DNA of 64,000 nt. Origin: an uncultured Prevotellaceae bacterium (GTDB lineage Bacteria; Bacteroidota; Bacteroidia; Bacteroidales; Muribaculaceae). Position numbers and translations under genes: made by a program. Under the pieces are notes generated by a model. The model searched no databases, was not told where the DNA came from, and saw only the letters and a program-made list of their open reading frames with translations. Shown in pieces: positions 26,301 to 34,225 of the stretch (position 1 is its first letter; each line of letters opens with the position of its first letter). The stretch spans positions 1 through 64,000 of the forward strand of contig ONOU01000014.1 of the NCBI GenBank assembly GCA_900319525.1. The letters run 5' to 3'.

Positions 26301-26549
26301 ATCGACGGCAGCAAGGCCGCCAGCAACGTCGAGACTGTCACGCTGCTCGAGGAGCAGGGCCACGGCTATGAGGCCGGTGACGTGAACCACGACCACAGCA
26401 TCAACATTGCCGACGTGACAACGCTCATCGACATGCTCCTGGGCAGCGGCAATGGCTGTGAGATCTGTGCCGACGTCAACGGTGACGGCAATGTGAACAT
26501 CGCCGACGTGACCACGCTCATCGACAAACTGCTTGGAGGGGCCAATTGA
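23361..26549 (+). CDS. Secreted C10 (streptopain-like) cysteine protease with dockerin
   Basis: 1062 residues. Signal peptide to about residue 27, then an inhibitory prodomain of the Spi type (DYYVFNYDGGGYVIVSGDDRAEEILGYG, about 73-100), then the C10 domain with catalytic Cys181 (MTGCVATAMAQVMYYW) and His324 (AGGHAFVVDGY). Two copies of an Fn3-like plus carbohydrate-binding-like module follow (each with DNAGWTG.YVYH/YAVYLAGG, GGTITVKFNAK and YTVNGL-type segments), separated by a beta-sandwich of the CARDB/choice-of-anchor kind. The C-terminus has two dockerin-like repeats (GDVNHDHSINIADVTTLIDMLL and ADVNGDGNVNIADVTTLIDKLL). An extracellular protease. No type IX C-terminal domain was recognised. 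Confidence 0.9.
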   Translation: MMKLTTQLRALPALLMLALTALGMTAGNVDSRDAQARAIRFMNSLSGSRMMASSANMKLSHAEPSAVSVKANDYYVFNYDGGGYVIVSGDDRAEEILGYGSGNMDVNNLPENVAWWLNQYKQQMEWLIANPDAQVETTTQFMSTMRTATTVPMLMSSTWDQEAPYYNQCPKYNGQYCMTGCVATAMAQVMYYWKYPAELPALSSYTTAESPRFNVPALPGITLDWANMLDDYSSVNYNTTQANAVAWLMRYCGQAVKMMYSPDGSGAYTEDERDAMVLFGYNSDATVKYRDDHSATNWNAMMQAELEAGRPILYGGNDYSAGGHAFVVDGYNASTSKYHVNFGWSGYDDNYYALDAFKGSGYTFNYYQDMIIGVYPEGSQLETYAPVMAQASNVGTTSFRAVWTDQTPTGNVQDYTLYVQAYNADSETLLSETFAGVTVTNDGSANIGNSLDDYCDNAGWTGSYVYHGVGGTMKLGSSKNAGSLTTPALDLSTSGGTITVKFNAKYYNNDNSSVVVSCGNVSQTVTLTSSAADYTVTLNGIDETAGQTVTFACTAKSKRFYIDNIEIATGDAGALLKATETGDANRRVITGITSKSYTVNGLNEGGSYKFYVEANYTDGSKKQSNVQTVTLGGTVAPVPEVIVDPETLTMSTGVGETVTATFGLLAADLTGDVTITLNDENGVYSINPTTVSIADAQEGATVTVTYAPTATGTHNATITVASEGAEAATVTVTGTATMDTLAPEMQPADEQYVTSSSFRADWLDITPERYVKDYTLYVNIKQDQPATGSLLLNETFYSENVPSSDSNIDLGASGELDENCDNAGWTGYAVYLAGGGGMKLGAGAKTGYLTTPVLDLTGCGGTVTVKFNAKSYGSDGSSIIISCGDVSETVALTDEAADYAVTLTGVTEAQNQNVTLSCTANKKRIYLYGVQVYSGEAVAKTVSETGDENSRIITGITDQYYVVENLTPGATYTYYVEANYIDGSKAASNVETVTLLEEQGHGYEAGDVNHDHSINIADVTTLIDMLLGSGNGCEICADVNGDGNVNIADVTTLIDKLLGGAN

Positions 26550-26585
26550 TAGCGTTCACATTTTAACCGACAATCCTTAAATGAT

Positions 26586-26616
26586 GAGGGCACGCCAAAC
26601 TCGCTGGCGTGCCCTC
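26586..26616 (+). terminator. Hairpin after the C10 protease gene
   Basis: GAGGGCACGCCA (26586-26597) pairs perfectly with TGGCGTGCCCTC (26605-26616). The tail is only GTTGTT. Located 37 bp past the stop. Confidence 0.6.
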
Positions 26617-26657
26617 GTTGTTAAGGCGATGATAGGATGTGATGTGGTGACGGCGGC

Positions 26658-27074
26658 CTAGTGGTCGGCGACTTCTTCAAGCCGTGCCAGGAAGCTGACG
26701 CGTGCACTGCGCAGCAGCGCCAGGGCGCGCGGCACGATGTCGCTGAGCTCTGGTGTGGTGTCGGCCAGAATTTCAAAGGCGACCCACACGCTGGTCTCCT
26801 CCTTGCCCTGCTCGTCCTCGAGGTTCATCGTGTACAGTTTCACGACCTTGATGCTGCCGTTCACGTCGTTCATCACGCGCATGATGGTTTCCTCGTTGTC
26901 CTCGGTAACGACAAAGATGGCAGGCATCATCAGCCTGAAGTACTGCTCGTCGTCAGCGTCCTTGAAGTAGAGGAAATTCAAGCCTTCGCTCTTGAAGGCG
27001 ATGCCAAATTCTGTTTCATGTGGACGGAACTCTTCCTCGGCAAGGAATTCCATCATGAGTTTGTTCAAGTCCAT
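26658..27074 (-). CDS. YbjN-like protein
   Basis: 138 residues, acidic, no signal peptide. Layout MDLNKLMMEFLAEEEFRPHETEFGIAFKSEGLNFLYF, then FRLMMPAIFVV, then VMNDVNGSIKVVKLYTMN and a C-terminal helical region fits the YbjN / type III secretion chaperone-like fold. Such proteins are small binding proteins without catalytic activity. It lies downstream of the kinase/AAA+ gene on the same strand with a 91-bp gap filled by 7-bp repeats, so the two may be transcribed together and act together; that is inference. Confidence 0.7.
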   Translation of the reverse strand: MDLNKLMMEFLAEEEFRPHETEFGIAFKSEGLNFLYFKDADDEQYFRLMMPAIFVVTEDNEETIMRVMNDVNGSIKVVKLYTMNLEDEQGKEETSVWVAFEILADTTPELSDIVPRALALLRSARVSFLARLEEVADH

Positions 27075-27160
27075 ATATTCTTTAGTTGTTAGTTTTAAGT
27101 TTTTAGTTTTAAGTTTTAAGTTGTAAGTTGTAAGTTTTAAGTTTTAAGAGACTAACGACC
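27075..27160. repeat. 7-bp-period intergenic tract
   Basis: On the minus strand nine or more heptads such as ACTTAAA, ACTTACA, ACTAAAA run without interruption between the kinase/AAA+ gene and the YbjN gene. Stop codons fall in every frame. Confidence 0.8.
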
Positions 27161-27165
27161 AGTGA

Positions 27166-29025
27166 CTAAACGTAGCCCACCTTGGGCAGGGCGTTGCTGC
27201 GGTTGATGCCTTCCATCTTGTCGCGCATCTCCTCATATTCCTTCAACAAGTCGCTGCTGATGCTGGGCTTGATTCCCTCGATGGTCCTGGCCATCAGCTC
27301 TTGGGTGATGTTCTCGCGATTGAAGGCGGCAATCGTGGCGGCCTCGTTGACGACATAGGCGATATCGCTGGCCACATAGCCGTCGGCAAGACGCGCCAGG
27401 GCCTCGCTGTCGATGTCCTCACAGGGACGGTCCTTCAAGTACAGCTCGAACATCAGGCGACGCGCCGTCAGGTCGGGCATGGGCACATACACCTGTTTGT
27501 CGATGCGGCCGGTGCGCAGCACGGCGGGATCGACCTTGTCCGGGCGGTTGCTCGTGGCGATGACAAAGATGCCGCGCTTGGAGCAGTTGTTGAGCTGCGA
27601 GAGGAACTCGTTCACCTCGCCGGCCTGGTTACCGGTGTTGTCACTCGACCGGTTGGGCACAAAGGCGTCAAACTCGTCAAAGCACAGCACCGTGGGGGCG
27701 TTCTGCTCGGCCTTCTTGAACAGGTCGGCGATCTTGCCCTGCGAGCCGTGAACATAGATTGACCCCAAGTCGCTGGCTTTGACCAGAATGAAGTTGAAGC
27801 CCGTTTCCTCGGCAAACTTCTCGGCAAAGAAGCTCTTGCCACATCCCGGCGGGCCATACAGGAGCATGCCGTTGGGCGGGGTGAGTTTGTACTTTTGTGC
27901 CAGTTCCTTGTCCTTGAGGATGAGGATAACTCGCTTGTGCAGCATCTCCTTGAGGTCGTCCATACCGGCAATGTCGGCAAATCCGTTGCCACCGCCGCGT
28001 TTGATCTCGACGTCGGCGCTGGTCTCTACGGCATGACGGCTGGCGGTGTCGCTGCCGCTGTCGCTGTTCCAGCTGTCGCTGTCTATCGAGGCAAGGGCGT
28101 CATCATCCTCACCGGCTCTCTTGTGTCGCGTGGCCAGCTTGCTCTGCACCTCGCGGGCGATGCTGCTGTCGTCGTCCTCCACGAGGTCGGCCAGCAACTC
28201 CTCGACGGTGCCGTAGCGGTCGTTGTAGCCCAGTGCCAGTCCCGTCCTGATGATGTCCCTCAGCTTGGCGTCGTTGATGTCATCGACGTTGATCTCGCCC
28301 TGCTCGCTGCGGGCCTTCTGCACGAGCTTGATCTTCGCCTTGCGGGGCATCTCGGGGGTGAACTCCACGCCCCAGGGGGCCTTGCCCGTGAGCATAGTGT
28401 AAAATACTCCCGTGGCGGCAAAGATGTCGTTGCGCTCGTCATATTTGCCCAGGAACGACTGCCCGCTGGCATAGCGCGGGTCCAGGTCGGCCAGGTCAAA
28501 CGGCGCGTTGCCCATGAAACACGGCGACATATGCCCCATGTCGATGAGTTCGGCTGTGCCGCCGGTCTTGCGGCTCAGCATCACGTTGGTGGGGTTGATG
28601 TCGTTGTGCAGCATCACGCCGGGCAGCTCATGCAGGTATTGCAGACCCTCGAGCATCTCAATAAAGATCCTTGTGGCTACAGTCTTGTTGAGCTTCTTGC
28701 CGCGCTTGCGCTGCAGCAGTTCGCTCAGCAGCTCGCCGCTGAAGTAGGTGGCCACCAGATAGTGGCATTCGCCGGCGTCATCGTTATAGACGCCGTCCTC
28801 GACGTAGCTGACGATGTTCTTGTGGTTCAACTGGCGGCTATAGGCGATCTCGGCAACCTCTCCGTCGCTGATGAGCTTCTCGGGCGTGTTCTTGAGGCGG
28901 TAAACCTTCATGAAATAGGGGTTGCCGCTCTCGTCCTCAACGCGATAGCTCTCGGCATAGGGGTTTTCCTTGATCAGGTAAACCACATGCCACTTGCCCA
29001 CTGGTTGTCCTTCCTTGAGTATCAT
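27166..29025 (-). CDS. Protein kinase-like / AAA+ ATPase fusion protein
   Basis: 619 residues, cytoplasmic. Residues about 10-285 are a Ser/Thr-kinase-like domain: beta3 Lys40 (YFMKVYRL), catalytic loop HNDINPTN (140-147, with Asp142 and Asn147; HND in place of HRD) and DMG (162-164, in place of DFG). A low-complexity acidic linker (about 285-340, DSDSWNSDSGSD) follows. Residues 345-600 are a classical AAA domain of the FtsH/CDC48 type: Walker A GPPGCGKS (391-398), Walker B VLCFDEFDA (446-454), sensor ATSN, Arg fingers in RTGRID. All core catalytic residues seem present in both halves. Followed by a YbjN-like gene. Function not known. Confidence 0.88.
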   Translation of the reverse strand: MILKEGQPVGKWHVVYLIKENPYAESYRVEDESGNPYFMKVYRLKNTPEKLISDGEVAEIAYSRQLNHKNIVSYVEDGVYNDDAGECHYLVATYFSGELLSELLQRKRGKKLNKTVATRIFIEMLEGLQYLHELPGVMLHNDINPTNVMLSRKTGGTAELIDMGHMSPCFMGNAPFDLADLDPRYASGQSFLGKYDERNDIFAATGVFYTMLTGKAPWGVEFTPEMPRKAKIKLVQKARSEQGEINVDDINDAKLRDIIRTGLALGYNDRYGTVEELLADLVEDDDSSIAREVQSKLATRHKRAGEDDDALASIDSDSWNSDSGSDTASRHAVETSADVEIKRGGGNGFADIAGMDDLKEMLHKRVILILKDKELAQKYKLTPPNGMLLYGPPGCGKSFFAEKFAEETGFNFILVKASDLGSIYVHGSQGKIADLFKKAEQNAPTVLCFDEFDAFVPNRSSDNTGNQAGEVNEFLSQLNNCSKRGIFVIATSNRPDKVDPAVLRTGRIDKQVYVPMPDLTARRLMFELYLKDRPCEDIDSEALARLADGYVASDIAYVVNEAATIAAFNRENITQELMARTIEGIKPSISSDLLKEYEEMRDKMEGINRSNALPKVGYV

Positions 29026-29125
29026 ATATTTAGTTCTTAGTTTTTAGTTTTTAGTTCTTTGTTTTTTGTTCTTTGTTTTTTGTCGCTCGTCTTTTGTTCT
29101 TAGTTGTTAGCCACCACTAGCGACT
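29026..29125. repeat. 7-bp-period intergenic tract
   Basis: About twelve heptads on plus (TTAGTTC, TTAGTTT, TTTGTTT, TTTGTTC) lie between the DoxX gene and the kinase/AAA+ gene. Confidence 0.8.
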
Positions 29126-29130
29126 GACAA

Positions 29131-30453
29131 TTAGCGACTGGCCCGCCTCTTCTTGAAGAAGATGAACCTGAGCAGCAGGTGGGTGCGGTTAACCGCCAGG
29201 ATAACGGCCAGCACGGCCAGATAGGCAAGCATCAGCCGCCCCATGATCGCGTCGGCGTCATAGTCGTCGCTCAGGGCGCTCAGCTCGATGGGCTGTTCCA
29301 CGCTGTCGAGCGACGAGAGGGTACGTTTCCAGCGGATAACACCGTCCTCTAGATAGACCACGGCAGGATTGCCCCGTGCCACCATCTTGAGCTCGCTGTC
29401 GTCCATATAGTAGATGGGATAGCTGGCCATCGACACGTCCTGCCAGTGCTCGACCTCGCGGGGGGATGCGGGTGTCAGTCCCACCACTTGGGCATCTGCC
29501 ACGAGGGCCGCGTCGTTGAGCTCGTTGAGGTTAAAGGAGTTGACGACGCCCACATCGGGCAGGTCGGGGAAGAGCAGCAGCACCATGCGGCGGCTGTCGG
29601 TCAGCACGTCGGTCGTGACGTCACTGCCGTCGCCGTCCATGATGGCGATGCTATGGTCGCTGTTGCCGTTCTGCATGATGACCTTGCCGTGAGGCCGGCG
29701 GGCATGGTAGCGGGTCACATACTCCCAGCCGTCCTCCTCGTCGGGCAGGCTGTCGATGGTGAACTCGTGCTCCTGGCCGTCCTTGCTGTAGATAAAGATG
29801 AAGTCGTCCTCGCCGCTGTTGTCGCCCTGACCGCCGTCGAGCAGTGACGATGGCCCCAGGCGCGTGCCCACAGGGTAAGGGCGGTAGTCGATGAGCGGCT
29901 GCACGAAGTAGCCGTAATAGGCCACAGCCATCATCAGCCCAAACGAGGCCGCCATCACCATCCATTGCACGGCGGGACCGTAGATGCTGCGCACCGACGT
30001 GTTGAACAGCAGCAGGTAGCCCACGCCCAGCAGCAGTAGCAGGTTCTTCCCGAAGGTGGCCCAGTTGCTCAGGTGCAACGCGTCGCCAAAGCAGCCGCAG
30101 TCAGGCACGGCTCCTGTCACGGCAAGCCACAGCGAGACTGGCGTCATCACCAGCATCACCACCAGGGCCAACCATGGCGCGCTGCGCCGATAGGCGCCCA
30201 CGGCGATGGCCACGCCCAGCATGAACTCCAGCGCGGCAAGGCCCACGGCAAGCAGCAGCGCGGCACCAGTCCACCCTCCCAGGTCCATGGCAGTGAGGTA
30301 GTCGGTGATCTTGTAGCGCGTGCCCCAGGGGTCAACTCCCTTGACAAAGCCCGAGAAGATGAACACGCCACCCACGACGAGCCGCATGAGCACCGTCAAC
30401 AGGCGGCACCATTTCTCGTACTTGACAGCATTGACGACAGCTCTGATTGTCAT
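29131..30453 (-). CDS. DoxX/MauE-like membrane protein (BT_3928-type)
   Basis: 440 residues. Four N-terminal membrane helices (from about LLTVLMRLVVGGVFIFSGFVKG to LLLLLGVGYLLLF) carry the DoxX/MauE pattern, including PDCGCFGDAL with a CxC pair. A periplasmic domain of about 200 residues follows, with a thioredoxin-like feel (MVLLLFPDLPDVGVVNSFNLNEL), and a last membrane helix near the C-terminus. In Bacteroidales it regularly sits downstream of a DUF1599 gene, as here. Role probably in membrane redox chemistry, by family; not proven. Confidence 0.82.
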   Translation of the reverse strand: MTIRAVVNAVKYEKWCRLLTVLMRLVVGGVFIFSGFVKGVDPWGTRYKITDYLTAMDLGGWTGAALLLAVGLAALEFMLGVAIAVGAYRRSAPWLALVVMLVMTPVSLWLAVTGAVPDCGCFGDALHLSNWATFGKNLLLLLGVGYLLLFNTSVRSIYGPAVQWMVMAASFGLMMAVAYYGYFVQPLIDYRPYPVGTRLGPSSLLDGGQGDNSGEDDFIFIYSKDGQEHEFTIDSLPDEEDGWEYVTRYHARRPHGKVIMQNGNSDHSIAIMDGDGSDVTTDVLTDSRRMVLLLFPDLPDVGVVNSFNLNELNDAALVADAQVVGLTPASPREVEHWQDVSMASYPIYYMDDSELKMVARGNPAVVYLEDGVIRWKRTLSSLDSVEQPIELSALSDDYDADAIMGRLMLAYLAVLAVILAVNRTHLLLRFIFFKKRRASR

Positions 30454-30549
30454 TTATTAGAGTTGTTAGTTTTTAGTTTTAAGTTGTAAGTTTTAAGTAA
30501 GATTACTATCGCCTAACGACCTGAAGCCTATCGGCTAACGACCTGAAGG
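30454..30549. repeat. 7-bp-period tract, core and 15-bp units
   Basis: Heptads TTGTTAG/TTTTAAG at about 30465-30495, core AAGTAAGATTACTATCGCC at 30495-30513 (identical to 9766-9784), then 15-bp units GCCTAACGACCTGAA. It fills the gap between DUF1599 and DoxX genes. Confidence 0.8.
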
Positions 30550-31104
30550 CTAAAGGTTATCGCCCTCCTCGCTATGCTTGATCAGGGCAAACACGCTGTA
30601 GTTGATCATGTCCTGATAGTTGGCGTCGATGCCCTCGCTCACGATTGTCGCGCCACCATGGTTCTCGATCTCCTTGGTGCGCTGGATCTTGGTCAATATC
30701 AAGTCGGTATAGCTCGAGATGCGCATGTCGCGCCACGCCTCGCCATAGTCGGTGTTCTTGGCTATCATCAGCTCCTTGGTCGCCTGGATCAGCTCGTCAT
30801 ACAGGCGCAGCGCCTCCTCGGCGCTGATATCCACCGTGTCGCTGTAACCCAGGCGCAGCTGGATCAGCCCGATGATGCCGTAGTTGATGATGCCGACAAA
30901 CTCGGGCCAGATGCCCTCGCCCACCTTGGTCTCGCCGTTGAGCTCCAGCGTGCGGATGCGCTTGGCCTTGATAAAGATCTGGTCGGTCACCGAGCGGGGA
31001 CGCAGGATGCGCCACGACGGGCCGTAGTCCTTCATCTTGTTGATGAACAACTCACGGCACCGGGCGATCACCTCGTCATATTGTTTGCTTGTCTCGTTGT
31101 GCAT
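30550..31104 (-). CDS. DUF1599 protein (two tandem domains)
   Basis: 184 residues. The protein has two related halves: CRELFINKMKDYGPSWRILRPRSVTDQIFIKAKRIRTLE and TKELMIAKNTDYGEAWRDMRISSYTDLILTKIQRTKEIE, each followed by an INYG/INYS helix. This is the DUF1599 (nucleotide-modification-associated) pattern, resembling MazG-like all-helical proteins. Cytoplasmic. Function uncertain. It precedes the DoxX-like gene, a common Bacteroidales arrangement. -7 box at 31141-31148. Confidence 0.85.
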   Translation of the reverse strand: MHNETSKQYDEVIARCRELFINKMKDYGPSWRILRPRSVTDQIFIKAKRIRTLELNGETKVGEGIWPEFVGIINYGIIGLIQLRLGYSDTVDISAEEALRLYDELIQATKELMIAKNTDYGEAWRDMRISSYTDLILTKIQRTKEIENHGGATIVSEGIDANYQDMINYSVFALIKHSEEGDNL

Positions 31105-31140
31105 GATGCTAATTATCTTGAGTCAAATGGATTGAACTTG

Positions 31141-31148
31141 CAAATTTA
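31141..31148 (-). promoter_or_regulatory. -7 box of the DUF1599 gene
   Basis: CAAATTTA on plus reads TAAATTTG on minus, 36 bp upstream of the ATG. Confidence 0.5.
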
Positions 31149-31410
31149 CCACTTTTTCCATGACACCCCCTAACATTCACCCGCATTTTTTAAAAACCAC
31201 CCCCAAAAAAGCTGTCACCTCTACTTTTTTCACACATCATCTATCGGCCGTTTTCCTGCATCGGTTTGGATTTCTTGCAACCCTTGTACATTCAATACGA
31301 TTACGGTAAAAAATAATTTCAAGTTTCTAAAGCAGCTCCGCCACTCTAAAAACTTGAATTATTTTAAAAAACTTAGCGACTTAACGCGAGCCCAAAAAGC
31401 TCACAAGCCC
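31149..31410. other. Gene-free stretch with a long inverted repeat
   Basis: No gene seen. AATAATTTCAAGTTT (31312-31326) and AAAACTTGAATTATTT (31349-31364) form an imperfect inverted repeat with one bulge around a 22-nt GC-richer loop. T-rich runs lie on both sides. It could end transcription of an unseen RNA or mark a former mobile sequence. Confidence 0.4.
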
Positions 31411-31463
31411 CTAAACTCTAAACTCTAGACCCCTCGCGAAGCGAGCCCGCTCGCTACGCGAGC
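31411..31463. repeat. CTAAACT-type heptads plus GCTCGC palindromes
   Basis: Heptads CCTAAAC/TCTAAAC/TCTAGAC lead into CTCGCGAAGCGAG (31433-31445) and GCTCGC-TAC-GCGAGC (31449-31463). The stop codon of the C10/LRR gene (31454-31456) lies inside the last palindrome. Confidence 0.75.
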
Positions 31464-33979
31464 AAAATCATGTCTATGACGGCATTGACATCGGCAATGT
31501 TCACCTCGCCGTCGCCATTTACGTCATGAGCAGTGCCGCGCTCGCCAGTCAGGATGGCGTCGATGATGGCATTGACGTCGGCAATATTCACCTCGCCGTC
31601 CTCGTTCACGTCGCCATAGGGGAAATCGACGTTGATGCCCACCATGTTAGTGAACCAGGGCCAGATACCCGTACGCTTGTACAGGGCGAGTGCGCTGGCA
31701 GGCACCATCAGGCGGGCCGTGCTGTAGATGCTGCGCACAAAGCAGTCGGGATTGGCCACAGCGGGCGGCACGTTGCCGCGGCAGGTGATCGCGGCAAGGC
31801 CTGCACAGCCGTCAAAGGCCTTGAGAGCAATGGTCTCGAGCTGCTTGCCCAGCGTGAGCTCACGCAACCTGCTACAGCGGTAGAAGGTCTGCCCCCCAAT
31901 CGCGCGCACCCCGTCGGGTATCGTGACGGCAGCAAGCGAGCTGCATGAGTGGAAAGCGCCCTCTCCAATGGCGGTAAGCGTGGTGGGCAAGCTGGCAGCG
32001 GCCAGACGCGAGCAACCCTTCAGGGCATTGGCTCCGATGGTCGTCACGCCCTCGGGAACCGCGATAGCGGTGAGGCTCGAGCAACCGTTAAACACCGCGT
32101 TGCCGATGCTTGTGAGTCCGTCAGGCAGGCTGACGCCCGTCAGGCTCGCGCAGCCGTTGAACAGGTCGTTCTCGAGCCGCTCGATGCCGCTGGGCACAGC
32201 CAGGCCGGTGAGTGCCGTGCAGCCGTAGAAGGCGCGCGCTCCCAGCGACGACATCGCCGCCGGCATCGTCACGGTCGTGAGTGCCGTGCAGCCCTCCAGG
32301 GCCGAGGTACCCACGGTCGTCACGCCGTCGTGCATAGCGACCGACCGCAACGTTGTGCAATCGACAAGGGCATAGGGCGACAGCGACGTGACCGCCTGGG
32401 GCACCGTGAGGTGTTCCAGCTCCTGTCCTGCGACCAGCAGACGGTGGGACAGGGACACGGGGTTGGCGTTGCGGTCGGCAAAACGTATCGACAGCCAGGC
32501 CTCCTGGCTGGGCGTGTACACGGCCGTCAGCGACGTACACTCGACAAAGGCGCGGGCATCGACCTGGCGCAGCGTCGAGGGCAAGGCAATGGAATCGAGC
32601 TCCAGGCACACGCCAAAGGCCTGCTGGCCGATGCGGGTCACGCCTTCTGGCAGGTCAACACCCGTGAGCGTGTAGCAGCTGTAGAAAGCCAGATCACCGA
32701 CGGCGGTCACGGCCAGTTCCCGGCCATCATGGGTGACGGTGGCAGGGATGGTAACGTGGCCGCTGTAGCTGCCGTAGCGCGAGTCGCGCGGCGCGACTGT
32801 CACCTCGCCATCCACATCGCCGTAGCGGTAATAGATGCCATCGGCAACAAAGTCGTGCAGGTCCCTGACCTCATGCTCGCTGTCGCGGGGATAAAGGTCG
32901 GCGAGAATCTGCTGGGACGACAAGAAGCTGTAGTTGCGCACGTTGAAAGCTCCCAGGGCAAAATAGCCGTTATTGTTGCCGTTCCAGCCCCAGTTGATGT
33001 GGAACTTGCCGTCGTAGTAGCCATCCACGACAAAGGCGTGGCCGCCAGCGGCCGGGTCGTTGGCCGAGTACAGCAGCGGACGGCCCGCACGCAGCTCTGC
33101 CAGCAGGATCTCGCGCCACTCGTCATAGGGGGTCGTTCCCTTGCCCACGACGGTGGCGACTGGGTTGTAGCCAAAGGTCTTCATGGCGCTGAGCTGCTGG
33201 TCAACATAGGCGCCACTGCCCTCGGGAGAGTAGTCCATCCTGACGGCCTGGCCGCAATAGCGCATGAGCGTGGCAACGGCATTGGCCTGAGCGTCGCTGT
33301 AGGGGGTTGCTCCGTAGTTGTTGAGCATATTGTCCCAGTTCACGTCGGTGCCTGGCAGGGGCGAGACATAGATGTGGTGGCTGCGGGTGTTGTAGCCGCC
33401 CAGGGCGGGCAGGCGGGCGGGATAACGCCAGTAGTTCATCACCTGGGCCATCGCCGTAGCCACACAACCCGTGACACTGCGCTCACCCTGGTACATCGGG
33501 CACTGGTTGTAGAAGGGGGCTTGCTGGCCCCAGTCGCTGGTGATCATCGGGATGATATTCTCGTTATCGGCAGGAGCCGAAAGCTCGACCTGGACGTCGG
33601 GATGAGCGTGAAGATACTCCATCTGCTCGGTGTAGCTGTCCAGCAGCCAGCGCAGGTTGCAGGGCAATACGGCCATGTCCAGCGAACCCTCGCCATAGCC
33701 CAGAACGGCCTCGGCGCGGTCGTCACCGGCAACGATGACAAAGGCGGACCCGTCACTGGTGTTGAACACATAGTAGTCGGCATGGCCAGGAGCGGCCAGC
33801 GATGCCTGGGTGTGTTGCAGCACGGGCGACGATGAGCCGCGCATCATTCTGGCGGTCGTTGACGATTGCATCAGGCGGGACGCCACAAGCCGCGCAGCGC
33901 CCTCATCGACGGGGGACGCAGCAATATGGATGGCCACGAGAGCCATCAGCAGCAATACTAGGATTGAACGCTTTTCCAT
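31454..33979 (-). CDS. C10 cysteine protease fused to BspA-type LRRs and dockerin
   Basis: 841 residues. Signal peptide to about residue 21; Spi-like prodomain (DYYVFNTSDGSAFVIVAGDDRAEAVLGYG); C10 catalytic domain with Cys172 (VTGCVATAMAQVMNYW) and His314 (AGGHAFVVDGYY). Residues about 400-770 are LRR_5/BspA repeats (for example LPEGVTRIGQQAFGVCLELDSIALPSTLRQV). Two dockerin-like repeats close the protein (GDVNEDGEVNIADVNAIIDAIL and HDVNGDGEVNIADVNAVIDMIL). It looks like a surface or secreted protease whose repeats may bind a target. Same strand as the M6 protease gene upstream, but 236 bp apart. Confidence 0.9.
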   Translation of the reverse strand: MEKRSILVLLLMALVAIHIAASPVDEGAARLVASRLMQSSTTARMMRGSSSPVLQHTQASLAAPGHADYYVFNTSDGSAFVIVAGDDRAEAVLGYGEGSLDMAVLPCNLRWLLDSYTEQMEYLHAHPDVQVELSAPADNENIIPMITSDWGQQAPFYNQCPMYQGERSVTGCVATAMAQVMNYWRYPARLPALGGYNTRSHHIYVSPLPGTDVNWDNMLNNYGATPYSDAQANAVATLMRYCGQAVRMDYSPEGSGAYVDQQLSAMKTFGYNPVATVVGKGTTPYDEWREILLAELRAGRPLLYSANDPAAGGHAFVVDGYYDGKFHINWGWNGNNNGYFALGAFNVRNYSFLSSQQILADLYPRDSEHEVRDLHDFVADGIYYRYGDVDGEVTVAPRDSRYGSYSGHVTIPATVTHDGRELAVTAVGDLAFYSCYTLTGVDLPEGVTRIGQQAFGVCLELDSIALPSTLRQVDARAFVECTSLTAVYTPSQEAWLSIRFADRNANPVSLSHRLLVAGQELEHLTVPQAVTSLSPYALVDCTTLRSVAMHDGVTTVGTSALEGCTALTTVTMPAAMSSLGARAFYGCTALTGLAVPSGIERLENDLFNGCASLTGVSLPDGLTSIGNAVFNGCSSLTAIAVPEGVTTIGANALKGCSRLAAASLPTTLTAIGEGAFHSCSSLAAVTIPDGVRAIGGQTFYRCSRLRELTLGKQLETIALKAFDGCAGLAAITCRGNVPPAVANPDCFVRSIYSTARLMVPASALALYKRTGIWPWFTNMVGINVDFPYGDVNEDGEVNIADVNAIIDAILTGERGTAHDVNGDGEVNIADVNAVIDMILLA

Positions 33980-34117
33980 TATATTCTATTTATTAATTAT
34001 TTACCAAATCTCCAATCATTGACAATCAACATCTCTATAATCCCAAAAATCCGCCGACAAAAACACATCGACTTGTCAACGTCGTCAACAATGATTGTCA
34101 GTGTCGTCCGAGAAAAA

Positions 34118-34225
34118 ACCCCTAAGCCCTAAACTCTAAACCCTAGACTCTAGACCCCTCGCGAAGCGAGCTCTAAACTCTAAACCCTAGACCTTTCGCG
34201 AAGCGAGCCCGCTCGCTAAGCGAGC
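34118..34225. repeat. CCCTAAA-type heptads plus GCTCGC palindromes
   Basis: Uninterrupted heptads CCCTAAA, CTCTAAA, CCCTAGA, CTCTAGA, then CTCGCGAAGCGAG (34158-34170), heptads again, a diverged copy, and GCTCGC-TAA-GCGAGC (34211-34225). The stop codon of the M6 gene (34216-34218) lies within the last palindrome. Organisation matches 31411-31463. Confidence 0.8.

Noticed and set aside
25251-26396. 381-codon minus-strand open frame inside the C10 protease gene at 23361
   Set aside because: Shadow of the repeat-rich sense frame, which has signal peptide, catalytic residues and dockerin repeats.
23361-26549. Type IX secretion C-terminal domain on the dockerin proteins
   Set aside because: The C-termini are fully occupied by dockerin-like repeats; no recognisable type IX signal follows, although a PorQ gene is in the window.
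31949-33835. 628-codon plus-strand open frame opposite the C10/LRR protease gene
   Set aside because: Antisense shadow of a gene with clear protease and LRR motifs; no promoter or family match.
34118-34210. CCCTAAA-like heptads considered as telomere-type or linear-replicon ends
   Set aside because: They are short, degenerate and lie between ordinary genes; other tracts with the same period have unrelated sequence.
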